Positions 6,946 to 14,180 of a DNA stretch of 18,477 nucleotides are shown here, piece after piece. The stretch's first letter is position 1. Every line of letters starts with the position of its first letter. The stretch is from an uncultured Pseudomonadota bacterium. GTDB lineage: Bacteria > Pseudomonadota > Gammaproteobacteria > Burkholderiales > Methylophilaceae. Position numbers and translations under genes: made by a program. The notes under the pieces are model-generated. The model was not told where the DNA came from and searched no databases. It was given only the letters and a program-made list of their open reading frames with translations. Location of the stretch: assembly GCA_903860085.1 (NCBI GenBank), contig CAIOPD010000028.1:1-18477 (forward strand), given 5' to 3'.

Positions 6946-8847
6946 ATGGTTGAAATTATGAATAGATTAAAGGTGAGCTCAATATTATTGGCTGTGTGCC
7001 TGGCACTGATATCTTTTTCAGGGTTTGCTGCTGGATTAGGTAAGTTAAGTGTTTCATCCAATTTAGGTGAACCATTTAAAGCGCAGATTGAGGTTTTATC
7101 TGTTAGCGCTGACGAGATTGATAGTTTAGTGGCCACGATGGCCTCTGAAGAAACTTATATAGCTCAAGGTATTACCCGGCTAGATATTCATAGCAATATA
7201 GAAATTGAGCTAGCTCAAAATCCAGACGGCACCCCCATCTTAAAGCTGCACTCTAGCCAACCTGTTAACGACTCTTTTTTAGATATGCTCATTCAGTTAG
7301 ATTGGGCTTCAGGTCGTTTACTCCGTGAATACACCATTTTATTAGACCCGTCAGATTTGAAAGCTGCTCCTGATGACGCGTCTGTATTGCCAAATGCACT
7401 CCCATCTACTGAAGTTCCTGTTCAACCCGTTGCTCGTAGCGGGGATGCTCTAGCCGTTGATAGAGAACCATTAAAGACTAAGCCTGGCGATAATTTAAAT
7501 GATATAGCGAAGCAGTTGCAAGTTGATGGTGTGAGCTTAGATCAAATGCTAGTCGGATTATTTGACGGTAATAAACAGGCGTTTATACAAGGCAATATGA
7601 ACCGACTTAAAATTGGCAAGATTATTAAAGTGCCCAGTCACGATAGTTTTGTTGCCGTTGATGAACGTCAAGCAAAACAATTAGTACAGGTGCACACTGC
7701 TAATTGGAAAGCTTATAGGGGCTCATTAGCTAGTACAGTGGCTTTAGCACCAAATGCGTTAGAAGTGGATCAAAAACAAAATGTAACAGGGAAAATTACT
7801 GGTGCAGCAGATCAGGCGGTGCCATCTAAAATTGGTACACAAAATATTGTTAAATTGTCTGCAGGTATTAAAGAGGCTACAAATCCATCAAAAGAGATGG
7901 AGGCTAAACTCACTATGCTGCAGGAAGAAAACACGGCGCAAGCAAAGTCATTAAAAGAAGCGCAAGAGCGTACCGCTAATTTAGAAAAACAAATTGCAGA
8001 TATGCGTCAATTACTGGCACTAAATAGCCAAGTAATGGCTGAGTTACAAAAAAATACAGCAGCGAACATCGCAAAACCACCAAATCAGCTTAACGCTTCA
8101 TTGCCACCTTCTGACGGCGCTCAAGTGGCATCTACATCCACTTCATCTGAAGCCGTTGTAGTGATGACCCCAATCCCAGCCAAGCATGCAGTACTAGCTC
8201 GCGTATTGATGGAGATAATGTTTGGTATTGTTGATTTAAGTGTGTTTATAGTTAGCTTTATCGTGGCGTTGCTGCTAGGTATTTTGTGGTTCATGCGTAA
8301 TAAACGTAAAAAAGCATTAGAAAAATTCGAGGTCAACGTTTTAAATTTAGATGGAATGCGCAACAAGCCTAATAAATCACAACAGTTTGGCGAGCAATCC
8401 AAAGACGTTGTAATGGCGCATGAAGGACAAAACTCAGGCAATCCTGACGCAACCGATATCTCTAATGCGATGGAAGCCCTTAGCTTAGACTTTGAATTGG
8501 ATTCAGCGAACAAATCCAGCACTAAACCTTCGCCCACGCTATCGGAAGTGCTAAAAGATCAGGGCATACAAAAAAATGCAAAGGGATTCGATTTTTCTTC
8601 AATCAGCTTTGATTTAGACGAAACTGATAATAAGCCAGCCGTCGTTAAGCCTATGATGGACATCGATACCCAAGCAGTATCTGCAGTGGATGATCTGCAG
8701 GCGTTGGATTCAAAATTAGACTTAGTCACAGCTTATATCGAGATGGGGGATACAGAAGGTGCGCGCATCCTGTTGGATGAAGTTAAAAAAATAGGGAATA
8801 AGCAGCAGAAATTGCGTGTCAAAAAATTACGAGCTAAATTAGTGTAG
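6946..8847 (+). CDS. fimV: FimV-family polar peptidoglycan-binding protein
   Basis: FimV proteins are inner-membrane polar scaffolds needed for type IV pilus assembly and twitching in Pseudomonas, binding peptidoglycan through LysM. This 633-residue member shows, in order: a signal sequence ending near FSGFAA; the AGLGKLSVSSNLGEPFKAQIEV N-terminal domain; a LysM-like segment (about 179-231, KPGDNLNDIAKQL to IIKVPS); a heptad-rich coiled coil (about 316-370); one transmembrane helix (about 432-452) followed by RNKRKK; an acidic cytoplasmic stretch; and the conserved FimV C-terminal motif (about 587-633, LVTAYIEMGDTEGARILLDEV). The cytoplasmic part is only about 180 residues and I see no TPR array, so it is shorter than the ~900-residue Pseudomonas protein. 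ATG 6946 is annotated, but the ATG at 6958 (MNRLKVSS) gives a cleaner signal peptide. Neither has a strong ribosome-binding site. Confidence 0.92.
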   Translation: MVEIMNRLKVSSILLAVCLALISFSGFAAGLGKLSVSSNLGEPFKAQIEVLSVSADEIDSLVATMASEETYIAQGITRLDIHSNIEIELAQNPDGTPILKLHSSQPVNDSFLDMLIQLDWASGRLLREYTILLDPSDLKAAPDDASVLPNALPSTEVPVQPVARSGDALAVDREPLKTKPGDNLNDIAKQLQVDGVSLDQMLVGLFDGNKQAFIQGNMNRLKIGKIIKVPSHDSFVAVDERQAKQLVQVHTANWKAYRGSLASTVALAPNALEVDQKQNVTGKITGAADQAVPSKIGTQNIVKLSAGIKEATNPSKEMEAKLTMLQEENTAQAKSLKEAQERTANLEKQIADMRQLLALNSQVMAELQKNTAANIAKPPNQLNASLPPSDGAQVASTSTSSEAVVVMTPIPAKHAVLARVLMEIMFGIVDLSVFIVSFIVALLLGILWFMRNKRKKALEKFEVNVLNLDGMRNKPNKSQQFGEQSKDVVMAHEGQNSGNPDATDISNAMEALSLDFELDSANKSSTKPSPTLSEVLKDQGIQKNAKGFDFSSISFDLDETDNKPAVVKPMMDIDTQAVSAVDDLQALDSKLDLVTAYIEMGDTEGARILLDEVKKIGNKQQKLRVKKLRAKLV

Positions 8848-8868
8848 ATTTGTAGCCCCTACAAAAAG

Positions 8869-8892
8869 CCGAGCCAATAGCTCGGTTTTTTT
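8869..8892 (+). terminator. Intrinsic terminator after fimV
   Basis: CCGAGC (8869-8874) and GCTCGG (8880-8885) form a perfect 6-bp GC-rich stem around the loop CAATA. Seven T follow at 8886-8892. It lies 21 bases past the fimV stop and should end the leuB-asd-fimV transcript, so the ecfT-like gene and truA probably start a new unit. Confidence 0.85.
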
Positions 8893-8958
8893 ATGTGGAG
8901 GTTCATAAATTTGATTGCGTCTCCATTATTTGTCTGAATTCAGAGGATAATCCTGCCC

Positions 8959-9588
8959 ATGCATCCATTTGTAAAAATATTGTGTTTTGTATTGATTCTT
9001 TTGCTGACGAATACGCTAAGAGATCAATGGCTAATTGTTCTATGTGCTGGCCTATGCCTCATGGCATTATGGTCAAATAAGCGCAATTTTTTACGCATTG
9101 TGATACGTATGCGCTGGCTATTTGTATCCTTACTCATCATTTATGCATTTACGACACCTGGAGAATATATCCCAGAATTATTAGCCTATGCTTCGCCCAC
9201 TTACGAAGGGTGTGTATTAGGTTTACTGCAAATTACCAAACTATTGATTGCGCTGGCTAGCCTGAGCTTGTTGTTTGCTAGTAGTTCAAAGCAAGATTTA
9301 ATCGCGGGTTTATATATGTTACTAACACCATTAAAGTTGTTTGGGCTTAATCCAGAGCGCTTTAGTGCTAGATTAATGCTGACCTTGGATTATGTTGAGG
9401 AGTTTGCTGTTGATACTAATCATAAAATGACTTTTAATCGATTAGATGCGATACACATGGTGGTCAACGATATGCCTTCGCCGCAGGTAATTGATTTACA
9501 GCTTCCGTCATTTAATCAGTCTGATTTGTGGGTGATTTTTACGATGATCATCAGCTTAGTCATACTCATTACTAGGCATTTCTTCTAA
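8959..9588 (+). CDS. CbiQ/EcfT-like transmembrane protein, unpaired
   Basis: This is a 209-residue integral membrane protein resembling the T component (EcfT/CbiQ) of energy-coupling-factor transporters, which joins a substrate-binding S protein to paired ATPases for vitamin or metal uptake. Hydrophobic segments lie near residues 5-20, 24-38, 53-66, 84-107 and 188-206. Between the fourth and fifth are the expected amphipathic helices, with LLTPLKLFGLNPERFSARLMLTLDYVEEF (121-149) fitting the conserved coupling-helix region. The classical Ala-Arg-Gly there reads SARLM, so the match is not perfect. AGAGGA (8942-8947) precedes the ATG by 11 bases. The stop overlaps the truA start by one base (TAATG). 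No A or S component is in the window, so substrate and partners are unknown. A degenerate family member with another role is possible. Confidence 0.7.
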   Translation: MHPFVKILCFVLILLLTNTLRDQWLIVLCAGLCLMALWSNKRNFLRIVIRMRWLFVSLLIIYAFTTPGEYIPELLAYASPTYEGCVLGLLQITKLLIALASLSLLFASSSKQDLIAGLYMLLTPLKLFGLNPERFSARLMLTLDYVEEFAVDTNHKMTFNRLDAIHMVVNDMPSPQVIDLQLPSFNQSDLWVIFTMIISLVILITRHFF

Positions 9589-10382
9589 TGAGAATTGCAC
9601 TCGGCTTATCCTATGATGGCGCTCATTTCTGCGGATGGCAAAGTCAGCCATCGGCATGTGGTGTGCAAGATGTTCTCGAAATGGCTATTGGGAAAATTGC
9701 TCAGCATGCCGTGCGTGTTCACGCCGCAGGGCGCACTGATACTGGCGTGCATGCGCTCGGCCAAGTGGTTCATTTTGATACAGCAAGTGTCAGGCCGACT
9801 TCAGCTTGGGTACGTGGTGTAAACGCGCATCTTCCTGCTAGTGTGCGTGTGCAATGGGCCCATGCGGTTGACGACGAGTTTCATGCGCGTTTTTCAGCTT
9901 TTGAGCGTAGTTATCAGTACCTGCTTTATAACGCTGAAGTTGCACCTGCGCTCATGGTTGATAAATCTGGTTGGTTTCATGCGCCACTTGATTTCTCTGC
10001 CATGGCTGAGGCAGCAAGTTATTTGGTTGGTGAGCATGATTTTAGTGCGTTTAGGGCCTCTGAATGCCAGGCAAAATCACCAATTAAGCGCCTGCATGTA
10101 GCGAAAGTGGAGGTACAGGGGGCCTATTTTATCTTTGATTTTTCGGCAACTGCATTTTTGCAGCATCAAGTACGTAATATGATTGGTGCATTAATCTACG
10201 TGGGTAAGGGGGCATATCCGCCACTTTACATTAAAGAATTGCTGCTAAAACGTGACCGCACTTTGTCGCCACCTACATTTTCCCCAAGCGGCTTATATTT
10301 AACAGCGGTTGGTTATGATCCGAAGTGGGGTTTGCCAATTGTCCCAGTGAAAGTGCAACGGGGCATGCAAGTGCTAATTTAG
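9588..10382 (+). CDS. truA: tRNA pseudouridine(38-40) synthase
   Basis: TruA converts uridines 38-40 in the tRNA anticodon arm to pseudouridine, which supports reading-frame maintenance. The 264-residue protein has the family start RIALGLSYDGAHFCGWQSQ, the catalytic aspartate D51 in GRTDTGVHA, the FHARFSAFERSYQYLLYN segment, EHDFSAFRASECQAKSPIKRL and the C-terminal FLQHQVRNMIGALIYVGKG motif. Length is normal. Its ATG shares one base with the upstream gene's TAA, so translation is probably coupled; no independent ribosome-binding site is obvious. The gene reads somewhat more GC-rich than its neighbours, but nothing else suggests transfer. Confidence 0.97.
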   Translation: MRIALGLSYDGAHFCGWQSQPSACGVQDVLEMAIGKIAQHAVRVHAAGRTDTGVHALGQVVHFDTASVRPTSAWVRGVNAHLPASVRVQWAHAVDDEFHARFSAFERSYQYLLYNAEVAPALMVDKSGWFHAPLDFSAMAEAASYLVGEHDFSAFRASECQAKSPIKRLHVAKVEVQGAYFIFDFSATAFLQHQVRNMIGALIYVGKGAYPPLYIKELLLKRDRTLSPPTFSPSGLYLTAVGYDPKWGLPIVPVKVQRGMQVLI

Positions 10383-10432
10383 CGTTACAATAGCGCTTCG
10401 TTATAGGCTAAACGTAGCTGAGCGATATTTAC

Positions 10433-10447
10433 AAGGATATTTTTTTG
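10433..10447 (+). promoter_or_regulatory. Ribosome-binding site and TTG start of trpF
   Basis: AAGGA at 10433-10437 is 7 bases before a TTG at 10445. No ATG or GTG lies in frame near the expected N-terminus (the codons after TTG read RVRVKVCGIT), so the TTG is the only start that fits both the spacing and the family. TTG starts usually lower translation. Confidence 0.75.
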
Positions 10448-11083
10448 AGAGTAAGGGTTAAGGTTTGTGGCATCACGCGTCTAGAAGACGCACTGGCAGC
10501 TATTACGCATGGTGCTGATGCGATAGGGTTGGTGTTTTATGGTCCAAGCGATCGCAATGTCAGTATTAGTCAGGCGGTAGCAATTGCCAATCACATCCCT
10601 GCCTTTGTCAGTGTCGTCGGTTTATTTGTCAACGCAGAAGCTGATTTTGTTCAACAAGTGCTGTCAGAAGTTAAGTTAGATCTATTGCAATTCCATGGCG
10701 ATGAAACGCCATCTTACTGTGCTCAATACCAGCGACCTTATATCAAAGCAATCCGCGTAAAACCTGATACAAATTTGTTACAATGTGCGAAAGATTTTTC
10801 ATCGGCCAAAGGCCTGTTGTTGGATACATATACTGAAGGTGTTGCAGGAGGGACTGGTCATGTGTTTGATTGGAATTTAATCCCGCAACAGCTCATTAAT
10901 ATGCAACTCGGTTTGTTACCGCCTGTCATATTGGCGGGGGGATTAACCTCAACTAATGTAGCGCAAGCTATAGCGCAGGTGAGTCCTTTTGCAGTCGACG
11001 TAAGTGGTGGTGTTGAGTCTGCTAAAGGTATTAAAGACGTAGCCAAGATGGCTGCATTTATGCAGCAAGTCAATATTAAATAA
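10445..11083 (+). CDS. trpF: Phosphoribosylanthranilate isomerase
   Basis: TrpF carries out the Amadori rearrangement of phosphoribosylanthranilate to CdRP, the third step of tryptophan synthesis. The 212-residue protein is a single (beta/alpha)8 barrel. The catalytic cysteine is C8 in KVCGIT and the catalytic aspartate D127 lies in LLLDTYTEGVAGGTG. Phosphate-binding loops appear as LAGGLTSTN (163-171) and DVSGGVES (185-192). The start is TTG. It is monofunctional rather than fused to trpC, as usual outside enterics. It stands 62 bases after truA and 79 bases before trpB. TrpE, G, D and C, which supply its substrate and use its product, are not in this window. Confidence 0.96.
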   Translation: MRVRVKVCGITRLEDALAAITHGADAIGLVFYGPSDRNVSISQAVAIANHIPAFVSVVGLFVNAEADFVQQVLSEVKLDLLQFHGDETPSYCAQYQRPYIKAIRVKPDTNLLQCAKDFSSAKGLLLDTYTEGVAGGTGHVFDWNLIPQQLINMQLGLLPPVILAGGLTSTNVAQAIAQVSPFAVDVSGGVESAKGIKDVAKMAAFMQQVNIK

Positions 11084-11150
11084 GTGGGTATGCTTCGGCG
11101 CTGTGAAGAGTCATTGCGTGAACTTACACACGTTACGACAAAATAAATGT

Positions 11151-11165
11151 GGAGAATTAAAAATG
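11151..11165 (+). promoter_or_regulatory. Ribosome-binding site deciding the trpB start
   Basis: GGAG at 11151-11154 sits 8 bases before the ATG at 11163. The frame is open upstream to a GTG at 11103, but that start has no Shine-Dalgarno-like sequence and would add 20 residues of no TrpB character. Confidence 0.7.
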
Positions 11166-12365
11166 CAGCTTTATGACATGCCGGATGTACGGGGGCATTT
11201 TGGACAGTTTGGGGGTACTTTTGTAGCTGAAACGCTAGTTGAGGCGCTCGATGAACTACGCTTGATGTATGAAAAATATCGTCATGATCCTGTTTTCTTA
11301 GCTGAATATGCTTACGATTTAAAACATTTTGTCGGCAGACCTAGTCCAATTTACCATGCGAAACGTCTTTCAGATAAGGTTGGTGGCGCGCAGATTTATT
11401 TAAAGCGTGAGGATTTAAACCATACTGGTGCGCATAAGATCAATAATACGATAGGTCAAGCCCTTTTGGCTAAGCGTATGGGTAAACCACGTGTGATTGC
11501 CGAAACTGGTGCAGGCCAGCACGGTGTTGCAACAGCCACTATTGCGGCACGTATGGGTCTGGAATGTGTTGTCTATATGGGTAGCGAAGACATTAAACGT
11601 CAAGCACCCAACGTATTTAGAATGAAATTATTAGGTGCGACGGTGGTGCCTGTTGAGAGTGGCTCCAAAACCTTAAAAGATGCTCTAAATGAAGCTATGC
11701 GTGATTGGGTGACCAATGTACATAATACGTTTTATATTATTGGTACGGTAGCAGGTCCGCATCCCTATCCAATGATGGTCCGTGACTTTCAAGCAATTAT
11801 CGGCATTGAAGCTAAGCAACAAATGCAGGAAATGGTCGGGCGTCAGCCAGATGCTGTCATTGCCTGCGTAGGCGGCGGTTCAAATGCGATGGGTATTTTT
11901 TACCCTTATATTGATGTACCTAATGTGCGTTTAATTGGGGTTGAAGCAGCAGGCCATGGCTTGGAAACAGGGATGCACGCGGCGCCGTTAACTACCAACA
12001 GTCCTGTGGGCGTTCTACATGGCAATCGTACTTATTTGATGCAAGATAATGATGGCAACATCATTGAAACACACTCAGTTTCAGCAGGTTTGGATTACCC
12101 TGGTGTGGGTCCAGAGCATGCTTGGTTAAAAGATATTAAACGTGCTGAATATGTCGCCATTACAGATGATGATGCCATGGCTGCATTTCATAATCTATGC
12201 CGTACCGAGGGAATTATTCCTGCTCTGGAATCAAGTCATGCATTAGCCTATGCTGAAAAAATGGCTAAGACTATGCGCAAAGATGAAATAATTTTGGTTA
12301 ATTTATCAGGCCGAGGCGATAAAGATATTAATACCGTTGCCAAACTCGCCAATATCACTTTATAA
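11163..12365 (+). CDS. trpB: Tryptophan synthase beta chain
   Basis: TrpB uses pyridoxal phosphate to join serine and indole, delivered through a tunnel from TrpA, into tryptophan. From the ATG at 11163 it is 400 residues, the usual length, starting MQLYDMPDVRGHFGQFGGTF. The PLP lysine is K92 in HTGAHKINNT, the catalytic glutamate is E115 in ETGAGQHG, and the PLP phosphate loop is GGGSNA at 238-243. ESSHALAY and LVNLSGRGDKD near the C-terminus are also standard. A good GGAG site supports this start. trpA follows after 10 bases, and the pair encodes the two halves of one alpha2-beta2 complex. Confidence 0.97.
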   Translation: MQLYDMPDVRGHFGQFGGTFVAETLVEALDELRLMYEKYRHDPVFLAEYAYDLKHFVGRPSPIYHAKRLSDKVGGAQIYLKREDLNHTGAHKINNTIGQALLAKRMGKPRVIAETGAGQHGVATATIAARMGLECVVYMGSEDIKRQAPNVFRMKLLGATVVPVESGSKTLKDALNEAMRDWVTNVHNTFYIIGTVAGPHPYPMMVRDFQAIIGIEAKQQMQEMVGRQPDAVIACVGGGSNAMGIFYPYIDVPNVRLIGVEAAGHGLETGMHAAPLTTNSPVGVLHGNRTYLMQDNDGNIIETHSVSAGLDYPGVGPEHAWLKDIKRAEYVAITDDDAMAAFHNLCRTEGIIPALESSHALAYAEKMAKTMRKDEIILVNLSGRGDKDINTVAKLANITL

Positions 12366-12375
12366 AAATAAACTT

Positions 12376-13182
12376 ATGTCACGTATCCAAACTACTTTTG
12401 CAACATTGAAACAAGAAGGCAAAACAGCCTTAGTCCCATACATTACTGCTGGTGATCCTCATCCTAACCACACGGTTAATTTGATGCATACATTGGTTAA
12501 ATTTGGCGCAGATATGATTGAGCTTGGTGTGCCTTTTTCTGACCCTATGGCAGATGGTCCAGTTATCCAGCGTGCCAGTGAACGTGCATTAAAACATAAG
12601 GTCGGTTTAACGGCAGTCTTGCAGATGGTGAAAGACTTTCGTGCCGTCGATCAAAAAACGCCGATTATCCTAATGGGTTATGCTAATCCGATTGAAGCCA
12701 TTGGTGCTAAAGCGTTTGCAGACAGAGCCAAAGCCGCAGATGTAGACGGTGTGATTACCGTGGATTATCCACCTGAGGAATGTGCTGATTATGTTCAAGA
12801 GTTGCGCTCGCGTGATATCGATCCTATTTTCTTATTATCACCAACTACTGAACCATCGCGTGTTGACTTGATTGTTAAACAAGCAAGTGGCTTTGTTTAT
12901 TACGTGTCACTTAAAGGCGTTACTGGCGCTGCTAATTTAGATATTAATGAAGTGTCTGGACGCGTGGCCGATATCCGTAAGAAAACAAATTTACCTGTGG
13001 GTGTAGGGTTTGGTATTCGTGACGCAGTGACTGCTAAAGCGACAGCCGCAATCGCTGATGCTGTTGTGGTCGGTAGTCGTATCGTAACTACGATTGAATC
13101 CTCAACTGACGAAAATTTACTTAGCAATGTAGCTGCATTGATGACGGAATTAAAAACTGCAGTTGACGCAGCTAAGCAGTAA
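12376..13182 (+). CDS. trpA: Tryptophan synthase alpha chain
   Basis: TrpA cleaves indole-3-glycerol phosphate to indole and glyceraldehyde 3-phosphate and passes indole to TrpB. From the ATG at 12376 it has 268 residues. The catalytic residues E49 and D60 lie in MIELGVPFSDPMADGP at the same numbering as in the E. coli enzyme, which supports this start. The phosphate-binding strands GVGFGI and VVGSRIV are present near the C-terminus. The frame is open upstream into the end of trpB (from 12337), but those 13 residues do not belong. There is almost no Shine-Dalgarno sequence in the AT-rich 10-base gap, so translation is probably coupled to trpB. Confidence 0.97.
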   Translation: MSRIQTTFATLKQEGKTALVPYITAGDPHPNHTVNLMHTLVKFGADMIELGVPFSDPMADGPVIQRASERALKHKVGLTAVLQMVKDFRAVDQKTPIILMGYANPIEAIGAKAFADRAKAADVDGVITVDYPPEECADYVQELRSRDIDPIFLLSPTTEPSRVDLIVKQASGFVYYVSLKGVTGAANLDINEVSGRVADIRKKTNLPVGVGFGIRDAVTAKATAAIADAVVVGSRIVTTIESSTDENLLSNVAALMTELKTAVDAAKQ

Positions 13183-13209
13183 TCAGCATAAATATAAAGG
13201 GATGCCCAG

Positions 13210-14073
13210 ATGAGTTGGCTAAATAAATTACCACAAAAAATTAAACGTGTTGTTGGCGGAGATAAAAAAACGGTTCCTGAAGGCTTGTGGAGTAAATGTC
13301 CAGCCTGTCAATCGGTGTTGTATCGTAAAGACTTGGAAGATAACGCGGAAGTGTGCCCAAAATGTGCCTATCACAATCGTATCGGTGCTCGGGCTCGCTT
13401 AGCGCAATTGCTAGATGCTGATGGTCAGTTTGAAATTGGTGCTCAAGTGCAGCCGATTGATCCGCTTAAGTTTAAAGATACCAAAACCTATGCTGAACGC
13501 ATCAAAGAGTCACAAAAATCTGTGGGTGAAACCGATGCGTTAATTGTGATGCAGGGCAGTATAAAAAGCGTGCCTGCTGTGGTTGCTGCTTTTGAGTTTA
13601 AGTTTATGGGTGGCTCTATGGGGTCGGTTGTTGGCGAACGTTTCGTGCGTGGTGTACAAACCGCGATTGATAATAAAATGGCCTTCATCTGCATTTCTGC
13701 CAGTGGCGGAGCGCGTATGCAAGAGGGCTTGTTATCTTTAATGCAAATGGCAAAAACCAGTGCAGCGTTAACACAGCTAAGTAAAGCCGGGTTGCCATAC
13801 ATCTCAGTATTGACCGATCCTACTATGGGTGGTGTTTCAGCAAGCTTTGCGATGCTAGGTGATGTGATTGTCGCTGAACCACAAGCTTTAATCGGATTTG
13901 CCGGACCGCGTGTGATTGAGCAAACTGTTCGTGAAACTTTGCCTGATGGCTTTCAGCGCGCTGAGTTCTTATTAGAACATGGTGCTATTGATTTCATTAT
14001 AGATCGTCGTGAAATGCGTAATCGTTTAGCTTCATTATTGGCTAACTTAATGCGCTTACCCGCAGTTGCTTAA
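13210..14073 (+). CDS. accD: Acetyl-CoA carboxylase carboxyltransferase subunit beta
   Basis: AccD with AccA transfers the carboxyl group from carboxybiotin to acetyl-CoA, making malonyl-CoA for fatty acid synthesis. The 287-residue protein has the N-terminal four-cysteine zinc ribbon C30-x2-C33-x15-C49-x2-C52, and the crotonase-fold carboxyltransferase domain with FEFKFMGGSMGSVVGE, ISASGGARMQEG and GFAGPRVIEQT. AAAGGGA at 13196-13202 is 7 bases before the ATG, one of the best ribosome-binding sites in the window. It follows trpA by 27 bases, so it appears co-transcribed with trpBA. The pairing of accD with folC downstream is widespread in proteobacteria. Confidence 0.97.
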   Translation: MSWLNKLPQKIKRVVGGDKKTVPEGLWSKCPACQSVLYRKDLEDNAEVCPKCAYHNRIGARARLAQLLDADGQFEIGAQVQPIDPLKFKDTKTYAERIKESQKSVGETDALIVMQGSIKSVPAVVAAFEFKFMGGSMGSVVGERFVRGVQTAIDNKMAFICISASGGARMQEGLLSLMQMAKTSAALTQLSKAGLPYISVLTDPTMGGVSASFAMLGDVIVAEPQALIGFAGPRVIEQTVRETLPDGFQRAEFLLEHGAIDFIIDRREMRNRLASLLANLMRLPAVA

Positions 14074-14180
14074 GAGGCATGCAACCCTCTGATTCACACC
14101 GTTAAAGTTTTTGATTAGGCGACTTTTTTAATGCCAGTTAAAAATGGTAGAAGCACTTTTTCTATGGTTAAACACCACTG

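Noticed and set aside
8121..8537. 138-codon reverse-strand open frame inside fimV
   Set aside because: It lies entirely opposite a well-supported FimV domain region, has no ribosome-binding site and reads as low-complexity serine/threonine/leucine, as expected of an antisense shadow.
8895..9080. 61-codon forward frame starting just after the fimV terminator
   Set aside because: It overlaps the start of the EcfT-like gene, which has a better ribosome-binding site and clear membrane-protein character.
9595..10101. Two overlapping forward open frames inside truA in another frame
   Set aside because: truA is intact with all its motifs; the extra frames result from the local GC-richer codon use and resemble no protein.
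9588..10382. Slightly GC-richer composition of truA as a sign of horizontal transfer
   Set aside because: The gene is in its usual neighbourhood with normal length and motifs, and the shift is mild by eye; no mobile-element traces are nearby.
14074..14180. Hairpins in the accD-folC gap (GAGG/CCTC and AAAGT/ACTTT)
   Set aside because: Stems of only 4-5 bp with long loops are within chance for an AT-rich gap and do not support a terminator.
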